Origin: Avena insularis
Taxonomy: Eukaryota > Streptophyta > Magnoliopsida > Poales > Poaceae
Length of the DNA: 64,000 nt
Assembly: GCA_023614405.1 (NCBI GenBank)
Contig: CM042689.1
Coordinates: 307,063,132 to 307,127,131 of the forward strand
Direction: 5' to 3'
The translations under genes were made by a program, and so were the position numbers. The number at the start of each line of letters is the position of its first letter. Within the stretch, counting starts at the first letter, position 1. The notes under the pieces were generated by a model, which made no database searches, was not told where the DNA came from, and saw only the letters and a list, made by a program, of their open reading frames with translations. Shown in pieces: positions 41,496-54,172 of this stretch.

Positions 41496-44210
41496 CTAAG
41501 CACCCGCATCCAGAGCAATCTTGGATCCTGACTGCCTGCTCTTGGCCTCATGCTGCTGCTTCGTCGCATATTCAGCTTGGAGGTCGATGAGCTTAGGCCC
41601 ATAATGCTTACAACGAGAAGCAAAGAGGGTGAAAGCTACCTCGGAGCCATGTGCCGCCGTCGGCATCCAAGACGTGACCTGATGCAGGTCAAGCTCGGTT
41701 CCGGACGCCATCGCCATGGCCAGCCCGATGGAGGTATCGATGCCCTTCTGCTTGCGCGTGTACTCCGCCGGAGCTTCCTCTGACAGAGCATCCGCAAGGG
41801 AGTCGACGTTGTCGAGGGTAACGCCCTTGGGGACGACCTCCTTGTAGAAGCACGTGAGCACTTTGTTGGCTTTCTCCAAGGAGCCAGCGTCAGTGGAGCA
41901 GTGATCCTTGATCGCAGCAGCAGCATCATCCAAAGCATCTCCGTGCTCCAGCGCACCATGATCAAACATGATGCCAGAAGCATCTGACAAGACAACGACA
42001 AGAGGACTCAAATGATAAAGGATAAAACATGCTCGAAAATTAGAGCACCCAAAGGATAAAAGAACAACTTACCAGAAAAAGCCTTGGCAACAGCCATGAG
42101 CCTGTCGGCCATTTCCTTCTCTCGCGTGGCTGCAGATCTTCGACCTCCTTCTACAGGCGCTCCTTGGCCTCTGCAGCATCCGCGTCCTTCTTATTCGCTT
42201 GACTGAGGCTCTTTTCGAGAGCATTGAGTCTTCGAAGGGCATCATTATTATCTTCTACAACATGAAGAAGTTTCGGGTGAGCACAGACAACACACTCGAC
42301 AAACTAGAACGACAACCAAAAAATAAAGCTACGTACTTTGGAGTTGTTGCAGTTGGTCCTCCAGCGCCAGATGCTGCTGGATGAGGAGGTTGGCGCTGTG
42401 CACAGAAGGCTACAGAAGAAACAAAACAGAAATCAATGAATAAAAGTCTCGGGAGCTCCCCCCACAAAGCGGCAGACCAACTAGTCAGACAAAAAGGACT
42501 CGAGGGCTCCTCCCATCAAAATAAAAAAAGACAACACTTATGTGTTCAGGCATGGACTCCGAATGTTTGCATGCTGCCTTCTGAGTTATGACCGCCCGAT
42601 CTTTTCGCCTAGAGGAGTTCAGGTCATCGTCCTCAGAGTCGGCCAGCACCTGGGGGATAGAAGTCGTTGGCTTCGACTCCGCCATAACCTCTTGGGTGTC
42701 CCTGCCAAGGGACTCCTCCGAAGGATTGCTGCAAGCAACTATCAGATTAGCAACAAACTAACACTACGCAGATGAACATACAAAGATTCAGGCAAAGTGA
42801 CTTACGACTCGATGTCCGACAAATTGAAGACGGGAGCTGCCTTCTCCTTCTTCTTGGCCGATGGCTACGGAGCCACCGCCCTAATAGGAACGACAGGGAA
42901 ATGCGCGCACGACGCACCTTCTTCCTCCCCGTGCTGCTCAAGGAACGACGAACCCCATGGAGTGGGTGGCGTGGACCCATCCAAAGATTCACTCCTGTGC
43001 GCTTTCGGGTCCGCCCTTTGCTTGGCTCGGGGGCTCCCAGGGTAGGATATTGTGCCGGAGGAAGCTCAGAGTCAGAATCCACAACTTCGTTGTCCGACGC
43101 AACCGAAAATTTCTCAGGCAGAGGGGGCATCATCCCATCTACCTTGAGATCCTACAAACAAAAGACACAAGAGAACAGGATAAGTAACACTAATAAGCTG
43201 CAAAGCACTCGAAAAAGCGCAACGCGCAAGCTACAAATTTACACCTGCAGAACTGCATTTTCGGTGCTAAAGGGGGAGGTCAAGGATTTCCTCGGGAGGT
43301 CCTCGTCGGCCTTGAACTTCAGCAGGGGCCGAAGAGCTCTATCAAGGTCACCTGAAGACAACTCCTCAGGCGAAACTCTTGTTGGATCATTATGGCCAGC
43401 ATATAGAAACATCGGATGTGCCCTCACTTGGAGTGGCTGCACCCGACGTTTGATGAAGGTGCTAATGATATCGACGCCATTGACTTCCTTATCGACCACC
43501 AGTTGGAGTGCCTCCACGCGACGGTAGAGCTCCTCCACCTGCGCCGTCTCACCCTCCAAGATGTGGTTCTTCCACGACCTCTTCGAGATGATTTTCTGAG
43601 TAGATTCAAAAGGGGAAAGACCATATTCTTGTCCGTACAATTTGGCATCACGGATATAGAACCACGTCTTCTGCCAATACTGGACAAACTCGCACATGGA
43701 AAAGGAGAAGAAAAGAATAGAAGATCGAAACGAAGATGATGCAGCCGCCGAGCGGATAAACACCGCCGGTGCCAAACTGCCTCTTCACGGAATAGAGCTT
43801 CCGGAAGAGGCCAAAGTGCGGCTCGATATCGAGCCAGCACTCGCAAATAGTGATGAAACAAGCAATGTGGAGAAGAGAGTTGGGAGTCAGATGATGCAAC
43901 TAAATCCCATAGAAAAAGAGGAGTCCACGAAGGAAATCGTGGACAGGAAAAGAGAAATACCGTGGATGACAAAGGCATAAAACATCACCCAAAACCCTTT
44001 GGGTGGGTGTGGGATTACCTCGTCGCTGAGGAGGATGGCATCCTCCTTGTTCTTGGGGATCAACCCAGCATCGTGCAGCTTGCGTAGATCCCCATCACGC
44101 ATTTCTGTGCGCTTCCACCCGCCATCAGTGGCGCGGGCCATAGTGGCGACCTTCTTGCCGCCGCTGGTGCTCGAACTAGCTCCGACGGTTGTCTTCTTTG
44201 GCTTGCCCAT
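41496..44210 (-). pseudogene. Antisense ORF of the Tat element ('putative gypsy type transposon' family)
   Basis: On the strand opposite to gag-pol, starting at ATG 44210: MGKPKKTTVGASSSTSGGKK, then DLRKLHDAGLIPKNKEDAIL and PPKGFWVMFYAFVIHGISLF, joined in other frames to RVLARYRAALWPLPEALF (about 43860-43800), then WFYIRDAKLYGQEYGLSPFE, RRVEALQLVVDKEVNGVDII and RRVQPLQVRAHPMFLYAG (43680-43400). Further segments at 42747-43133, and 41496-42011 (171 aa, a helical region with DNVDSLADALSEEAP). This gene is known from grass Tat elements (RIRE2/Grande type) and usually has introns, so frame changes between 43860 and 42000 may be splice sites rather than damage. Function unknown; it is cellular-gene-like and conserved in position between PPT and pol. 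Exon borders cannot be fixed by eye. Confidence 0.7.
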
Positions 44211-44595
44211 CTTGTAGTGGCGAGTGCGGCGGTGCGAGCGAAAGGAGGAAGGAAAAGTGTGGAGAATGTCCAGCGCGCAACAGATGGTAGCAAAGCTCGC
44301 GAGAATGGAGGCAATGGAGATGAGAAAATGGCAAAGGGTAAAAAGAAAATCATTGTTCCCCAGCGGTATAAAAGGACGAAGACAACAAATAGGAGCCTTC
44401 GATTGAGGAACCCTAGCATGCCACCGAAATCTGACCTACACGTGTCAACACTATACCGAACCGTCGCCAGCATGCCGTCCACTATGCATGGAAACCGAGG
44501 AGACGCCATAATTTTTGCCACGTCTACGCGTGCCTAGTCAACTTCTAGTCAGGCGGTGGGACCCATGATCGGGGGGCTCACGATTCGACTGAACA

Positions 44596-44605
44596 CTCGG
44601 GGGAC
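44596..44605 (+). promoter_or_regulatory. Tat polypurine tract
   Basis: ctcgggggac directly before the expected start of the 3' LTR (TGACATGG). In place of that LTR, the Athila LTR starts at 44606. Confidence 0.6.
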
Positions 44606-46160
44606 TGATGCAGCACCAGTCCAAATGGGAGCTCTTCGGCGGGAAACCCCAAGAGCAAGGTGTGAAGCAACACAGCAGCAAGTTTTCCCTCAGTAAGAAA
44701 CCGAGGTTATTGAACCAGTAGGAGGAAGGAAACGTCACACAGGTGTTGCTAGCAACGCGGAGACCTGCACAACAAAAACTCAAGACTTTTCCCCAACGAA
44801 TCAGTGAGGTTGTCAAGCTCACCGGTTTGCTATAACAAAGGATTAAACGTATGGTGTGGAAGGTAATGGTTTGCAGCAACTAAACAAGTAACGGTGGAGG
44901 ATGTATCAATGGTAAAGATTGGACCGGGGTCCATAGTTCACTAGAGGTGCTCTCCTTAGATAAACAACATGGCATGAAGGGTAAACAAATTATAGCAGGG
45001 CAATTGAAAGGAACTGAGCAAGGCATAACAATGCAATTACTAGTCAGAAAGATCTTATGAGATTCGATTGGGCAATACAACAAGATACATAGACTGCCAT
45101 CCAACTGCATCTATGACTAGAAGTCCACCTTCAGGTTATCATCCGAACCCCCTCCAGTATTAAGTTGCAAGCAACAAACAACTCCTTTAAGCAAAGTGTG
45201 TAAGGTAAACAGTCCACATGTTCCATGAACAAGAGACCGTTGTTTTCTCCCTAGTAGCAACAGCACATCTACAACCGAAGAGATTATTTTCACTTCCCTT
45301 GGAAACTAGAGGCATGAACCCACTATCGAGCATAAATACCCCCTCTTGGAGTCACTGGCAACTACTTGTCCAAGATAGCTACTAACAACGGAGAGCATGC
45401 AAGATCACAAACAACACAGACATGATAGAATCATAAAGACAAACCCATTAATCAAACCAACAAAATAATCTCAATATCCATTGGATCCCTGCAAACACAA
45501 CATGCATGATTACAAATAGATTAGATCTTGGTCATGAAAGGAGCTCACAAGATCTATACATGCAAGCACAAAGGAGGAGATACAACCATCTAGCTACTAC
45601 ATGGACCCATAGTCCAAGGTGGAACTACTCACGCATCATACTGGAGAGAAGGCCTTCGGGATGATCTCCCCCCGGCAAGGTGCCGGGAAGAACTTCAGAT
45701 CCCCCCCGATCTAGGGACGATGGTGGCAGTGGCTACAGACGGTTTCGTGCATATTTGATCGGGTGCTCAGGGTTTCTGCATCGGGGGATTTTTATAGGCG
45801 AAGGGGGAGGCCGAGGCGGCGGCCAGGGTGGCCAAACCCTAGCCAGGCGCAGGGTAGGGCCCACCTGCGCCTGGGGTAGGTATGGCCCTCCTGGCTGGCC
45901 CCTCCGGCTCCCCTCTGGACATATTGTTCCCCACGGAAAGTATTTGACTTTGACGTTTGTCCCGTCCAATTCCGAGAATATTTCTTTACTAACTTTTCTA
46001 AAACCAAAAACAATAGAAAACAGGCAACTGGCACTGTGGCAACTTGTTAATAGGTTAGTACCAGAAAACATGTAAAAAGCACCTCAAAGTTTAGACAAAG
46101 CAAAGTAGATACTAATAAGCATGGAACATCAAAAATTATAGATATGTTTCCGACGTATCA
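44606..46160 (-). repeat. Athila-like 3' LTR (1555 bp)
   Basis: On the minus strand it begins TGATACGTCGGAAAC (46160) and ends GGTGCTGCATCA (44606). The preceding plus bases gggac (44601-44605) would be the target duplication; the partner is lost. Overlapping ORFs on both strands at 45680-46075 are LTR sequence, not genes. Confidence 0.8.
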
Positions 46161-48974
46161 ACATCCATAAGCTTAATTCCTGCTCGTCCTCGAGTAGGTA
46201 AGTGATAAAAGAATAATTTTTGAGGTTACATGCACCCTCATAATAGAGATCCAACCATTTGCAAGCATTGAAAGCTGGGATCAAAGAACTACAAACATGT
46301 GCATGAAAGGTGGAGTTCTAACAATAGGACATAGTAACTATGCATGCAACATGATAAGCTACAAACAAAGATCATGAATAACATGCATTGAAAAACATTT
46401 GTTTGTTTCACATACAGAAAACATAGCATAGTGGCAATCAGCTTGTCCCTCATAGAGTAGAAAACAGATGCATAGGACACCTTCAAAGTTCACAAGGGTG
46501 ACTAGAAACAAATAGCACAAGAACAAGTAATATCACAATATGCATCAATCAATAAGCTTTGGAACACTACACATAGAATGACAACTATGCTCTCTTAATG
46601 GTGCCTAAAGGTAGAAGGTGGAGACTCAATAGTGGTGGAAGAAAGGCCTTTCGTAAAGGAAGCTGGGATTTCAAGTTTCAAAAAGAGCTTCCAAAAATTA
46701 TGGTACTTGTTAGCTTTCAGCCCTCATTGCCCCTATCATAAGCATCTTGAAGTGATTAAGGCTAAAGTGACATAGATGGAGTATATGCTTGACGAAGTAT
46801 AAGTTAGCAATCTCAAGTCCCTTGAATACGAGGGCCACACCTCATGCTACTCAACTTTAGTCACAGGTAAGTTCTTGTCACTGTAAGTATTTGCATATCA
46901 TAGAGAACCGCCAACGGGGTACCCCTTGCACATGGTACAGGAGCTTTCCCATAACCAAAATGACAAGGCAAGCAGACAATGAGCATCTCGGTGATCTTTT
47001 TTATTTACTATATGCATAGATTTTTATTGAGGATGCTTCATAGATAGCTCACTATGGTGATGCTGCAAGTTTCCACCATGATTAGGCATGGCTTAGGCTA
47101 GCGGCCCAGGTGTTTCTCTAACACGGAATACTTACTCCATGGACTTACAAGTTTCCTCTTTATTTCACACTGGTGACATCCATAGACAAAAGAGCATGAT
47201 ATCAACTGAGTACAAAGTACAAGTGCAATGTTGAAACATTCCCCGTGACAACACGGTTCTGCTAATTCCAACGTATAAGTGCAAGTATATACAATAAAGA
47301 TGACACAATGGTTCAAGTTTATTAGGGGCAAAGAATATAAAGTGTGCCATCAAGTTTGTGAGGGCTTTAACCACTAAGTTTTCACATAACAAAATAGTTT
47401 TTAATTGGAAGATAGATGAAAACAAGAATATACTTGGAATGGTGTAACACACCATGCATAGGAGTTTATAGTGGAAACTTTGGAATAACTTGGTTTCTTG
47501 GGAGTTGGAAGCATGAGTAGAGCTTACTCATACAAGTGGAGGCTAGCAAAAGACTGGGAGCAACCAACTAAGAGAGCATAATGGCCATAATCATGTAGAG
47601 CAACAAAGCATTACTAATCAAAGCATAGAGTGGTACTACAAGCCAAGGAATAAATGATCATAGAGGCTAATGGTGACTTGTCATAGTCATAACATGGTGT
47701 GAGCATGTGCCAAGTCAACCCAAGCAAAGCATCAAAGGAGAATACCATAATACTATGCTTTTGCATGCTAAAACAACGCATAATTTCTTCAAGGCACACT
47801 AATCAATCCCATTTTTTTGTAAAAAGACTTGCTGCAACAATAATCACTAAGAATAATGCCAAAACAACACCTAGCATGTCATGCTAAAGTCTAAGTCATA
47901 GTTAATGCAAGCTCCTCTTGCACTTCAAGCAAGAACTTACTACTCCTTTCCAACACCAAGCAACCTTATTTGCAAAACAACACAGCGAGAACGGGGTTCC
48001 AAACTACTTTATTCAAGAAAACTAAAAAACCTAAGCAACACAAACAAAAACTAAGACGCTCCAAGAACAACACAATTGTGCATGAAACAATAAAAATGAA
48101 GTGTCTAGACAGACATGAGCTTTTTATTGATGAAGAAGGGGATGCCTTGGGCATCCCCAAGCTTTGACGCTTGTACCTCTTGGATATTTATGGGGTGACA
48201 CCATGGTGGCATACCCAAGCTTGAGCTTTTGTCTATTCTTCATCTCACTGCATCATTCTCTCTCTACACCTGAAAATTTTCCTTCATACAAAACTTCACA
48301 CAATCTTCATTAGCAACATTAGTTTATTCAAAAGATATTAGACCTCTGGCAAAGCTTTGAAACAGCAAGCCTTTTCACTAAAAACACAAGCTACTGTAGT
48401 AAATCCTTCAAAAAGCTCAATTCCCCAAAAGAGAACTCAAAAAGGAATCAATAAGAAGCAAATACAAATAATGGCAGAAATCTGTCAAAACAGACCAGCA
48501 GGCAGAAACCGATTTTTGCGAACATCTTATGTTGCTCAAATCAAAAAGTGTTGAACTGACGAAAGTTATCTAACATACTGGGGGATTTATTCGAAAACTT
48601 TGAGCTCAATCCGAGTTACAGAGACTCCTCACAAATTTTTATGGTGGAGGACAGAAATCTGTTTCGGGACAGCAACTCCCCAAATCTTACTTTCCTCTCA
48701 TTAGAGGTCATTTTTGGCACAAAAAGCAAACAAAAAGGATAAGGAGAGTTCATTACTGAAGTAATAACTTCCAAGACTCAAGGAAACTCTTGGGTTATCT
48801 CCCAACAAGTACTTTTCTTTAACGCCTTTAAGTTAGGCATGATAGTTTGAGAAGATGCTCTCATAAGAAATATGAATTGAAGTAAAAGAGAGCATCAAGA
48901 AGCAAATTCAAAACACATTTTAGTCTAACCCACTTCATATGCATAGGAATATTGTAAGAAAATAAATCAAAGAA
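46161..48974 (-). other. Athila 3' interior: PPT and non-coding region
   Basis: PPT-like run rc of 46161-46174 (aagcttatggatgt). The rest shows only short ORFs. It matches the long non-coding stretch usual between pol/env and the 3' LTR in Athila elements. 48130-48190 contains an inverted ccttgggcatccccaag-type motif. Confidence 0.55.
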
Positions 48975-49841
48975 TCACAAAGCAACAAGCATAGAAAAGC
49001 AAAACAAGTGCAACTTCAAGATTTTCAACATAAAGAGGGGAAACTTAATATTGTTGAGATACATAAGACCACGTTTCCCTCTCTCATAATAACTTTCAGT
49101 AGCATCATGAATAAAATTAATAATATAACTATCACATAAAGCATGCTTTTCATGATCTACAAACACATAATTTCTATCACGCTCAAAAATAGTGGGATTA
49201 AAACCTTCATAGGTTTTCCCCAAAGTAGATATTTCAAAAGGATCCACAGGAACATAACATTCATTCTCCTTTGGTAAGCATGTGGGACAATCAAATAAAA
49301 TAATAGGTAAAGATTTACTCTCATTAGAAGGTAGGCATGAGTAGATCCATTCTTCCTCTTTTTGTTCATCACTATCCACCTCTTTTTCATCTAAGGAGCG
49401 TCTAGTTTCAACAATTTCTTCTTCCATAGGCTCCTTCAAGGCATTAGTCTCTTACAAATGCGGAAATCACCTATCAAAATATTCAAGAATATAGCCATTT
49501 TCTTCCATGTAATTATCAAAGCAAAATTTAAGTATCTCAAAAACCTCATTTTCATAAGGTGCATCATCGGTATTTTCAAACAAACTAGCAAGTTCAAATG
49601 CACCCTTGAAGGCAATGAATTCTTCAATTTGTTCAACATCATAAAAGTCATAATTTCCTTTAACATAAGAAGATATGGTAACATTATCATTATACTCACA
49701 CTGAAAAGGCAGGTGTTTATACCTCCTACAACAACAAGACTTATCAAAGCAATAAGTAACATTATAAGTAGAGCACACGTCTCTAGCAATAGTATTCAAC
49801 TTATCAATTTGTTCCCGTAAGTGTTTCCCTTTTTGTGACAA
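48975..49841 (-). pseudogene. Athila-associated acidic ORF of unknown function (two frames)
   Basis: 49841 to 49467 encodes 124 aa (MSQKGKHLREQIDKLNTIAR; CSTYNVTYCFDKSCCCRRY; ENEVFEILKFCFDNYMEENG); 49439 to 48975 encodes 154 aa (MEEEIVETRRSLDEKEVDSD; LPSNESKSLPIILFDCPTCL; DPFEISTLGKTYEGFNPTIF). They are probably one ORF split by a stop/frameshift near 49450. Position after pol and before the 3' LTR is where Athila elements carry an env-like or hypothetical ORF, but no signal peptide or clear membrane span is visible, except a hydrophobic end (FPLFMLKILKLHLFCFSMLV). Function unknown. Confidence 0.55.
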
Positions 49842-49885
49842 CCGGTGTTCCTTATAATAATACTTTTGTTCTTCCGTGAACCCAC

Positions 49886-52495
49886 TGTCACGACCCGGGA
49901 TCAGGGCTAGACAAATACCAGATCCTCATCTGATATAAGCCTAACCTAAATTCCAAAACGCGCAGGGAAAGATCGGTAACATTACAGAACATTCAAATCA
50001 TACATTAATAAGGTAAACTCTTAAGAGAGTTACAAACCAATCATACAAGCCAGGGGTCACAGACCCATCATTACATCAAACAACGGAAGCAAACAAGTTG
50101 TTCTAAACAACAAACTTAGCAAAGGGACTAAGAGGCCTTAAACAGAAGTAGCGACCCTTCCATAGATCCTAGGCTGCTGCCCGGGAACCCCAACTACTCG
50201 TCGAATTCGACGTGGAAACCACCTTCAGTTGGAGTAGCTTCATCTATAGAAAACATCAACGAAGCAAGGCTGAGTACAGGGTGTACTCCGCAAGACTTAT
50301 GGCTAGTGGAGTTATTTTTCATAAATCCATCTTTTGTTTTCAAAACAAGAGGGAGAAGAAACTCGTCTAGTTAGATCATTTTCAAAAGGGGTATAAGAAG
50401 ATCACGACTCTATCTCTTTGGAGTCATCTTCAATATCCACCAAGAACCATCATTAACTGAACCTCTCTTCCGGACTACCCCCTCAACAACCCCGAGGAAG
50501 TATTCCGGATCTCACTTTAGTTGACAAGTTTTATCATTTGGTTATAGTTTTCTATGATCACAAAATATGTTCCCAAGTCGTCCATAACTATGGACACGGC
50601 TTTTCGAAAAGATTAATAACCCTGCAGGGGTGCACAACTTTACCCACACATACCAACCTATTCTTAATGCCTAATTTTTAGCCCTCTTCCTTGGAAGGCC
50701 AACAGAGAGTGGTTGACCACGACCTTTACCTTGCTTTTGCCGAGACCATGAGTGGGGCTTCGCTTTCCTTGTCCGTTGTTGTAATAGTACTGCTCTTCGG
50801 TGGCGTTGACTTCAGCTTCGGGTTCGGTTCCTATTCGCGAGGACCAATCACCGGAAAAGAGAAAGCAACAATCAACACATGGCATGTGCAATGCTCATAC
50901 AATATGGATGATATGACAGGTTAAATAGTGTTGAATTGAACCCTAAAACATGCTTGGTCACCTTAAATGGGGTTCCGAAGGTCCAAACCCTAAAATAGGG
51001 GAATCATCGGAATCACCTATGGGGTTCAATTGGTTCTTCTAATTAAACTTGCCATCAAAGTTGATTAACAATGTATGATTATGGCTTAGTTGGATAGGTT
51101 TCATTTTTCTGAACATTTTGGTATATTATTTATATTTTTGTGATTTAAAATGAATTAGTTATGAATTTCCCAAATTTTAATTCATTTTAAATCATTTTTG
51201 GAATATTTGAAATAATTTCCAAACTTGGGCCCACATGTCAGACTTTTAATCATTTCAGAAAATATTTACAGAAAATAATAAAACCCTGACAGGCAGGGCC
51301 CACCTGTCATACATTTTCCATTTAATAAAACAATTACATAAAACATTTAAATAAAACAAATAGGGGGGTTTATGACCTCATGTTGACATCAGCAATGGAG
51401 GCTGCCCCAGATCGAGCACGGGCACGGCGATAGGTCGCGCGCTGGGCTGCAAGAGGGGGCGCGCTGAGCCAAATAGAGGCGGCGCCCCTGGCGGGAGGTC
51501 GTCGGAGCTTGACCAATGGCGAGCATCTGCGACGGCCGATGGAGGTTGCACCATGCGGGGGCGATGGAGAGCGAGAGGGAGGGACAGAGGAGGTGCCTGA
51601 GCACCAGTAGCTCACCCTGAGCGCGTTGGTGGTGACGGCGATGCTAGGGGTGGTCTGGAACGGCCATAATCGATGAAGAAGGCGGTGGCCGGAGCTCGGG
51701 AAGGTAAGTCGATGGCAATGATTTCGAGTGTCTCTGATCGATTCCTTCGGCAAGGATGATCAGCGCGGCGAGGCGAAGCCAACAGAGGTCTCAGATGGCG
51801 AGAGGGTGGTCGGGAATGGCGGGGCACGGCGGAGCCCGAGGCTAGTGTTTCGTCGAGTTTGGGGAAAAGCTACAGAGGCCAAGAGAGAGAGTGAGATGGG
51901 TATGGGGAGGAAGAGCTCAACGCGGTGGTCCTTATTCTCATCCTAGCAAAGCGGAGCGCATAGCGTCACGCCGAGATCGACGGCAAAAGGTCTTGCCTGA
52001 CTACTACTTAGAGGCAGCTCGGGGAAGAATAAAAGAAGAAGACGGCGAAGGGGTACGGGCCAGATGGGCTGAGTTGGGCCAGCTGCTGGGCCGCAACTCG
52101 CGCACTGAGCGGCGGGAAGGAGGAGAAGGAAAGATGGGCTCGGCCCAGAGAGGGTTAGGGGTAGTTTTTATATTGCAGATTTCTTTTTATATTTCTGTTT
52201 TCTAATTTCTTTTTTAAATTCCATTTGTAATTCTGTTTTGAATAATTTCAAATTACAGAAACTTTTGTAATATAACTGAAAACACTAAGGGGCCCTTGGT
52301 ACTGATTGGGCTCCATCCATTTTGTGTTTCTTTCCAAATATTTTTCGAAACCAGATGAATGTTTCAAATAGAGAGAGGAGTTAGGGTTTAGGGTTTTGTT
52401 GGTTATTTCTTGATTAAACAAATATGCAAGTGTTATGAATGCATGAATTGCTCAAACATATCTTATTCATATTACACAAAAGGTGGTATGTTACA
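49886..52495 (-). repeat. Tekay left (3') LTR, with a 652-bp internal deletion
   Basis: Runs from tgtcacgaccc to ggtatgttaca. Compared with the right LTR it lacks 652 bp at 50748-50753 (atgagt); the right LTR has atgagt at both ends of the extra segment (58371 and 59023). Full LTR length would be about 3.26 kb. Includes a GC-rich segment 51400-52150. Confidence 0.85.
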
Positions 52496-52508
52496 GCTCT
52501 ACCCCACT
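52496..52508 (-). promoter_or_regulatory. Tekay polypurine tract
   Basis: Reverse complement of 52496-52508 reads agtggggtagagc, next to the TGTAACATACC start of the 3' LTR. Confidence 0.7.
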
Positions 52509-52565
52509 TACAAGAATCTCGACCCGAGATTCCTATGTTTTAGAAAAGAAGGCAGGGTACTCAGA

Positions 52566-54068
52566 TCAAAGACGATCTTCGCGTTCCCGGGTTGCTTCTG
52601 GCTCAGAGTGATGAGACCATTGAACTTTCAGGAACTTGATGGTTTGACGACGAGTCTTGCGCTCGGTTTCATCAAGAATACGAACAAGGTATTCTCGGTA
52701 GGTTAGATCATCTTGGAGATCCAGAGTTTCATGGTCCACACCACGAATGGGATGTTTTAAGCAACGCTTTAGTTGAGACACATGAAAAACATCATGAACC
52801 TCTGGAAAAGTTGAAGGTTGATCCAATTGGTAGGCAAGCTCACCTCGCTTGGAGAGAATGCGAAAGGGACCAACATAGCGAGGAGCCAATTTCCCTTTGA
52901 TACCGAATCGATGGACACCCTTCAGAGGAGTGACCCGGAGATAGACTTGATCACCAACTTCATAATGAACATCAAGATGATGATGATCATAGTTGGACTT
53001 CTGATGAGATTGAGCGGCCTTCAGACGCTCTCGAATTATGCGAACTTGATCTTCTGCTTCTTGGATCATGTCCGGACCAAAGAATTGTCTTTCACCGGTT
53101 TCTGTCTAGTTCAGCGGTGTTCTACATGTTCTCCCATACAGAAATTGGAAAGGTGCCATGCCCAAACTGGATTGAAAACTGTTGTTGTAGGAGAACTCCG
53201 CAAAAGGAAGACATTTCTCCTAGTTCTTTCCAAAAGATATGACACACGCTCGGAGCATGTCTTCAAGAATTTGATTCACTCTTTCAGTTTGACCACCGGT
53301 TTTAGGATGATAAGCTGTGTTGAAGGAGACTTGAGTTCCCATTGCTTGTTGGATACTAGCCCAGAATTTGGAAGTGAACAAGCTTCCACGATCAGATATG
53401 ATCTTCTTGGGAACACCATGGAGAAGGAATATCCGGGATACATATAGCTCTGCCAACTGGCTTGCAGTAATGCTTTCCCGAACAACAAGGAAGTGAGAAA
53501 CTTTGGATAGTCGATCAATAACTACCCATATGGCATCATGTCCAGATTGTGTCTTTGGGAGTCCAGTAATGAAATCCATACCAATTTCATCCCATTTCCA
53601 CTCAGGAATTTTCAACGGCTGCAGAAGTCCAGCAGGCCTTTGGTGTTCAGCCTTCACACGATGTCAAACGTCGCACTCTGCAACAAAGCGAGCAATTTCT
53701 GGTTTCATTCCACTCCACCAGAATCTTTGATGGATATCTCAGTACATCTTGGTACCACCAGGATGGATAGACATAGGGGATTCATGAGATTCTAGTAGGA
53801 TTAGATCTTTGATTTTCTGACTGTGTGGGACCACGAGCCGGTTACTGAAGTATAGAATACCTTGATCATTGACGGAGAAACATTTAGCTTCACCGCTTGC
53901 AACACGTTCCTTGATCTTGGTAACTTCATCGTCTTGCTTTTGAGCTTCCTTGATTTGGTCCTCGAGAGAAGATTTTATTTCAAGGTTAGCAAGGAATCCA
54001 CAAGGAACTACTTCAAGGTTAAGACGCTTGATTTCCTCGTAGAGAACAGGTTGGGCTTGTGAAATCAT
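52566..54068 (-). pseudogene. Tekay integrase with chromodomain-like C-terminus
   Basis: Order on minus: zinc domain partly at 54068-53640 (ESHESPMSIHPGGTKMY, then FWWSG), a stop near 53740; core at 53657-53220 with WDEIGMDFITGLPKTQSG, IWVVIDRLSKVSHFL, IISDRGSLFTSKFW, and YHPKTGGQTERVNQ (D, D, E all visible). 53069-52566 has the GPFRIL...YQLDQPSTFPEVHDVFHVSQLKR module and then REYLVRILDETERKTRRQTI KFLKVQWSHH, the chromodomain remnant (YLVRIL...WSHH). A frame break separates 53220 and 53069. Inactive as it stands. Confidence 0.85.
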
Positions 54069-54172
54069 CAGGTTGTTGCAATAAGACTTCCGACTTAGTG
54101 CATCAGCAACGACATTGGCTTTGCCGGGTTGATAGTTGAGACCAAATCATAATCTTTGAGGAGTTCCAACCA

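Larger units (their letters stand above)
44606..49885 (-). mobile_element. Athila-like Gypsy element, 3' part only
   Basis: Left LTR 44606-46160 (3' LTR in minus sense), followed to the right by a PPT-like agcttatggatgt and about 3.7 kb of interior. The text of this interior (gatgccttgggcatccccaagctt at 48140, and the acidic ORF at 48975-49841) is typical of Triticeae Athila-like elements. It is cut at 49885 by the Tekay-type element, and its remainder (gag, pol, 5' LTR) is not present beyond that element. Confidence 0.75.

Noticed and set aside
45680..46075. ORFs of 131 and 112 aa on opposite strands
   Set aside because: They lie inside the Athila-like LTR and mirror each other; no conserved domain.
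51370..52205. GC-rich ORFs in the Tekay left LTR, similar to 59642-60116
   Set aside because: LTR copies; frames are shifted between the two LTRs, as expected for non-coding DNA.
52818..53447. 209-aa plus-strand ORF
   Set aside because: Antisense shadow of the Tekay integrase; the minus strand has the conserved integrase motifs.
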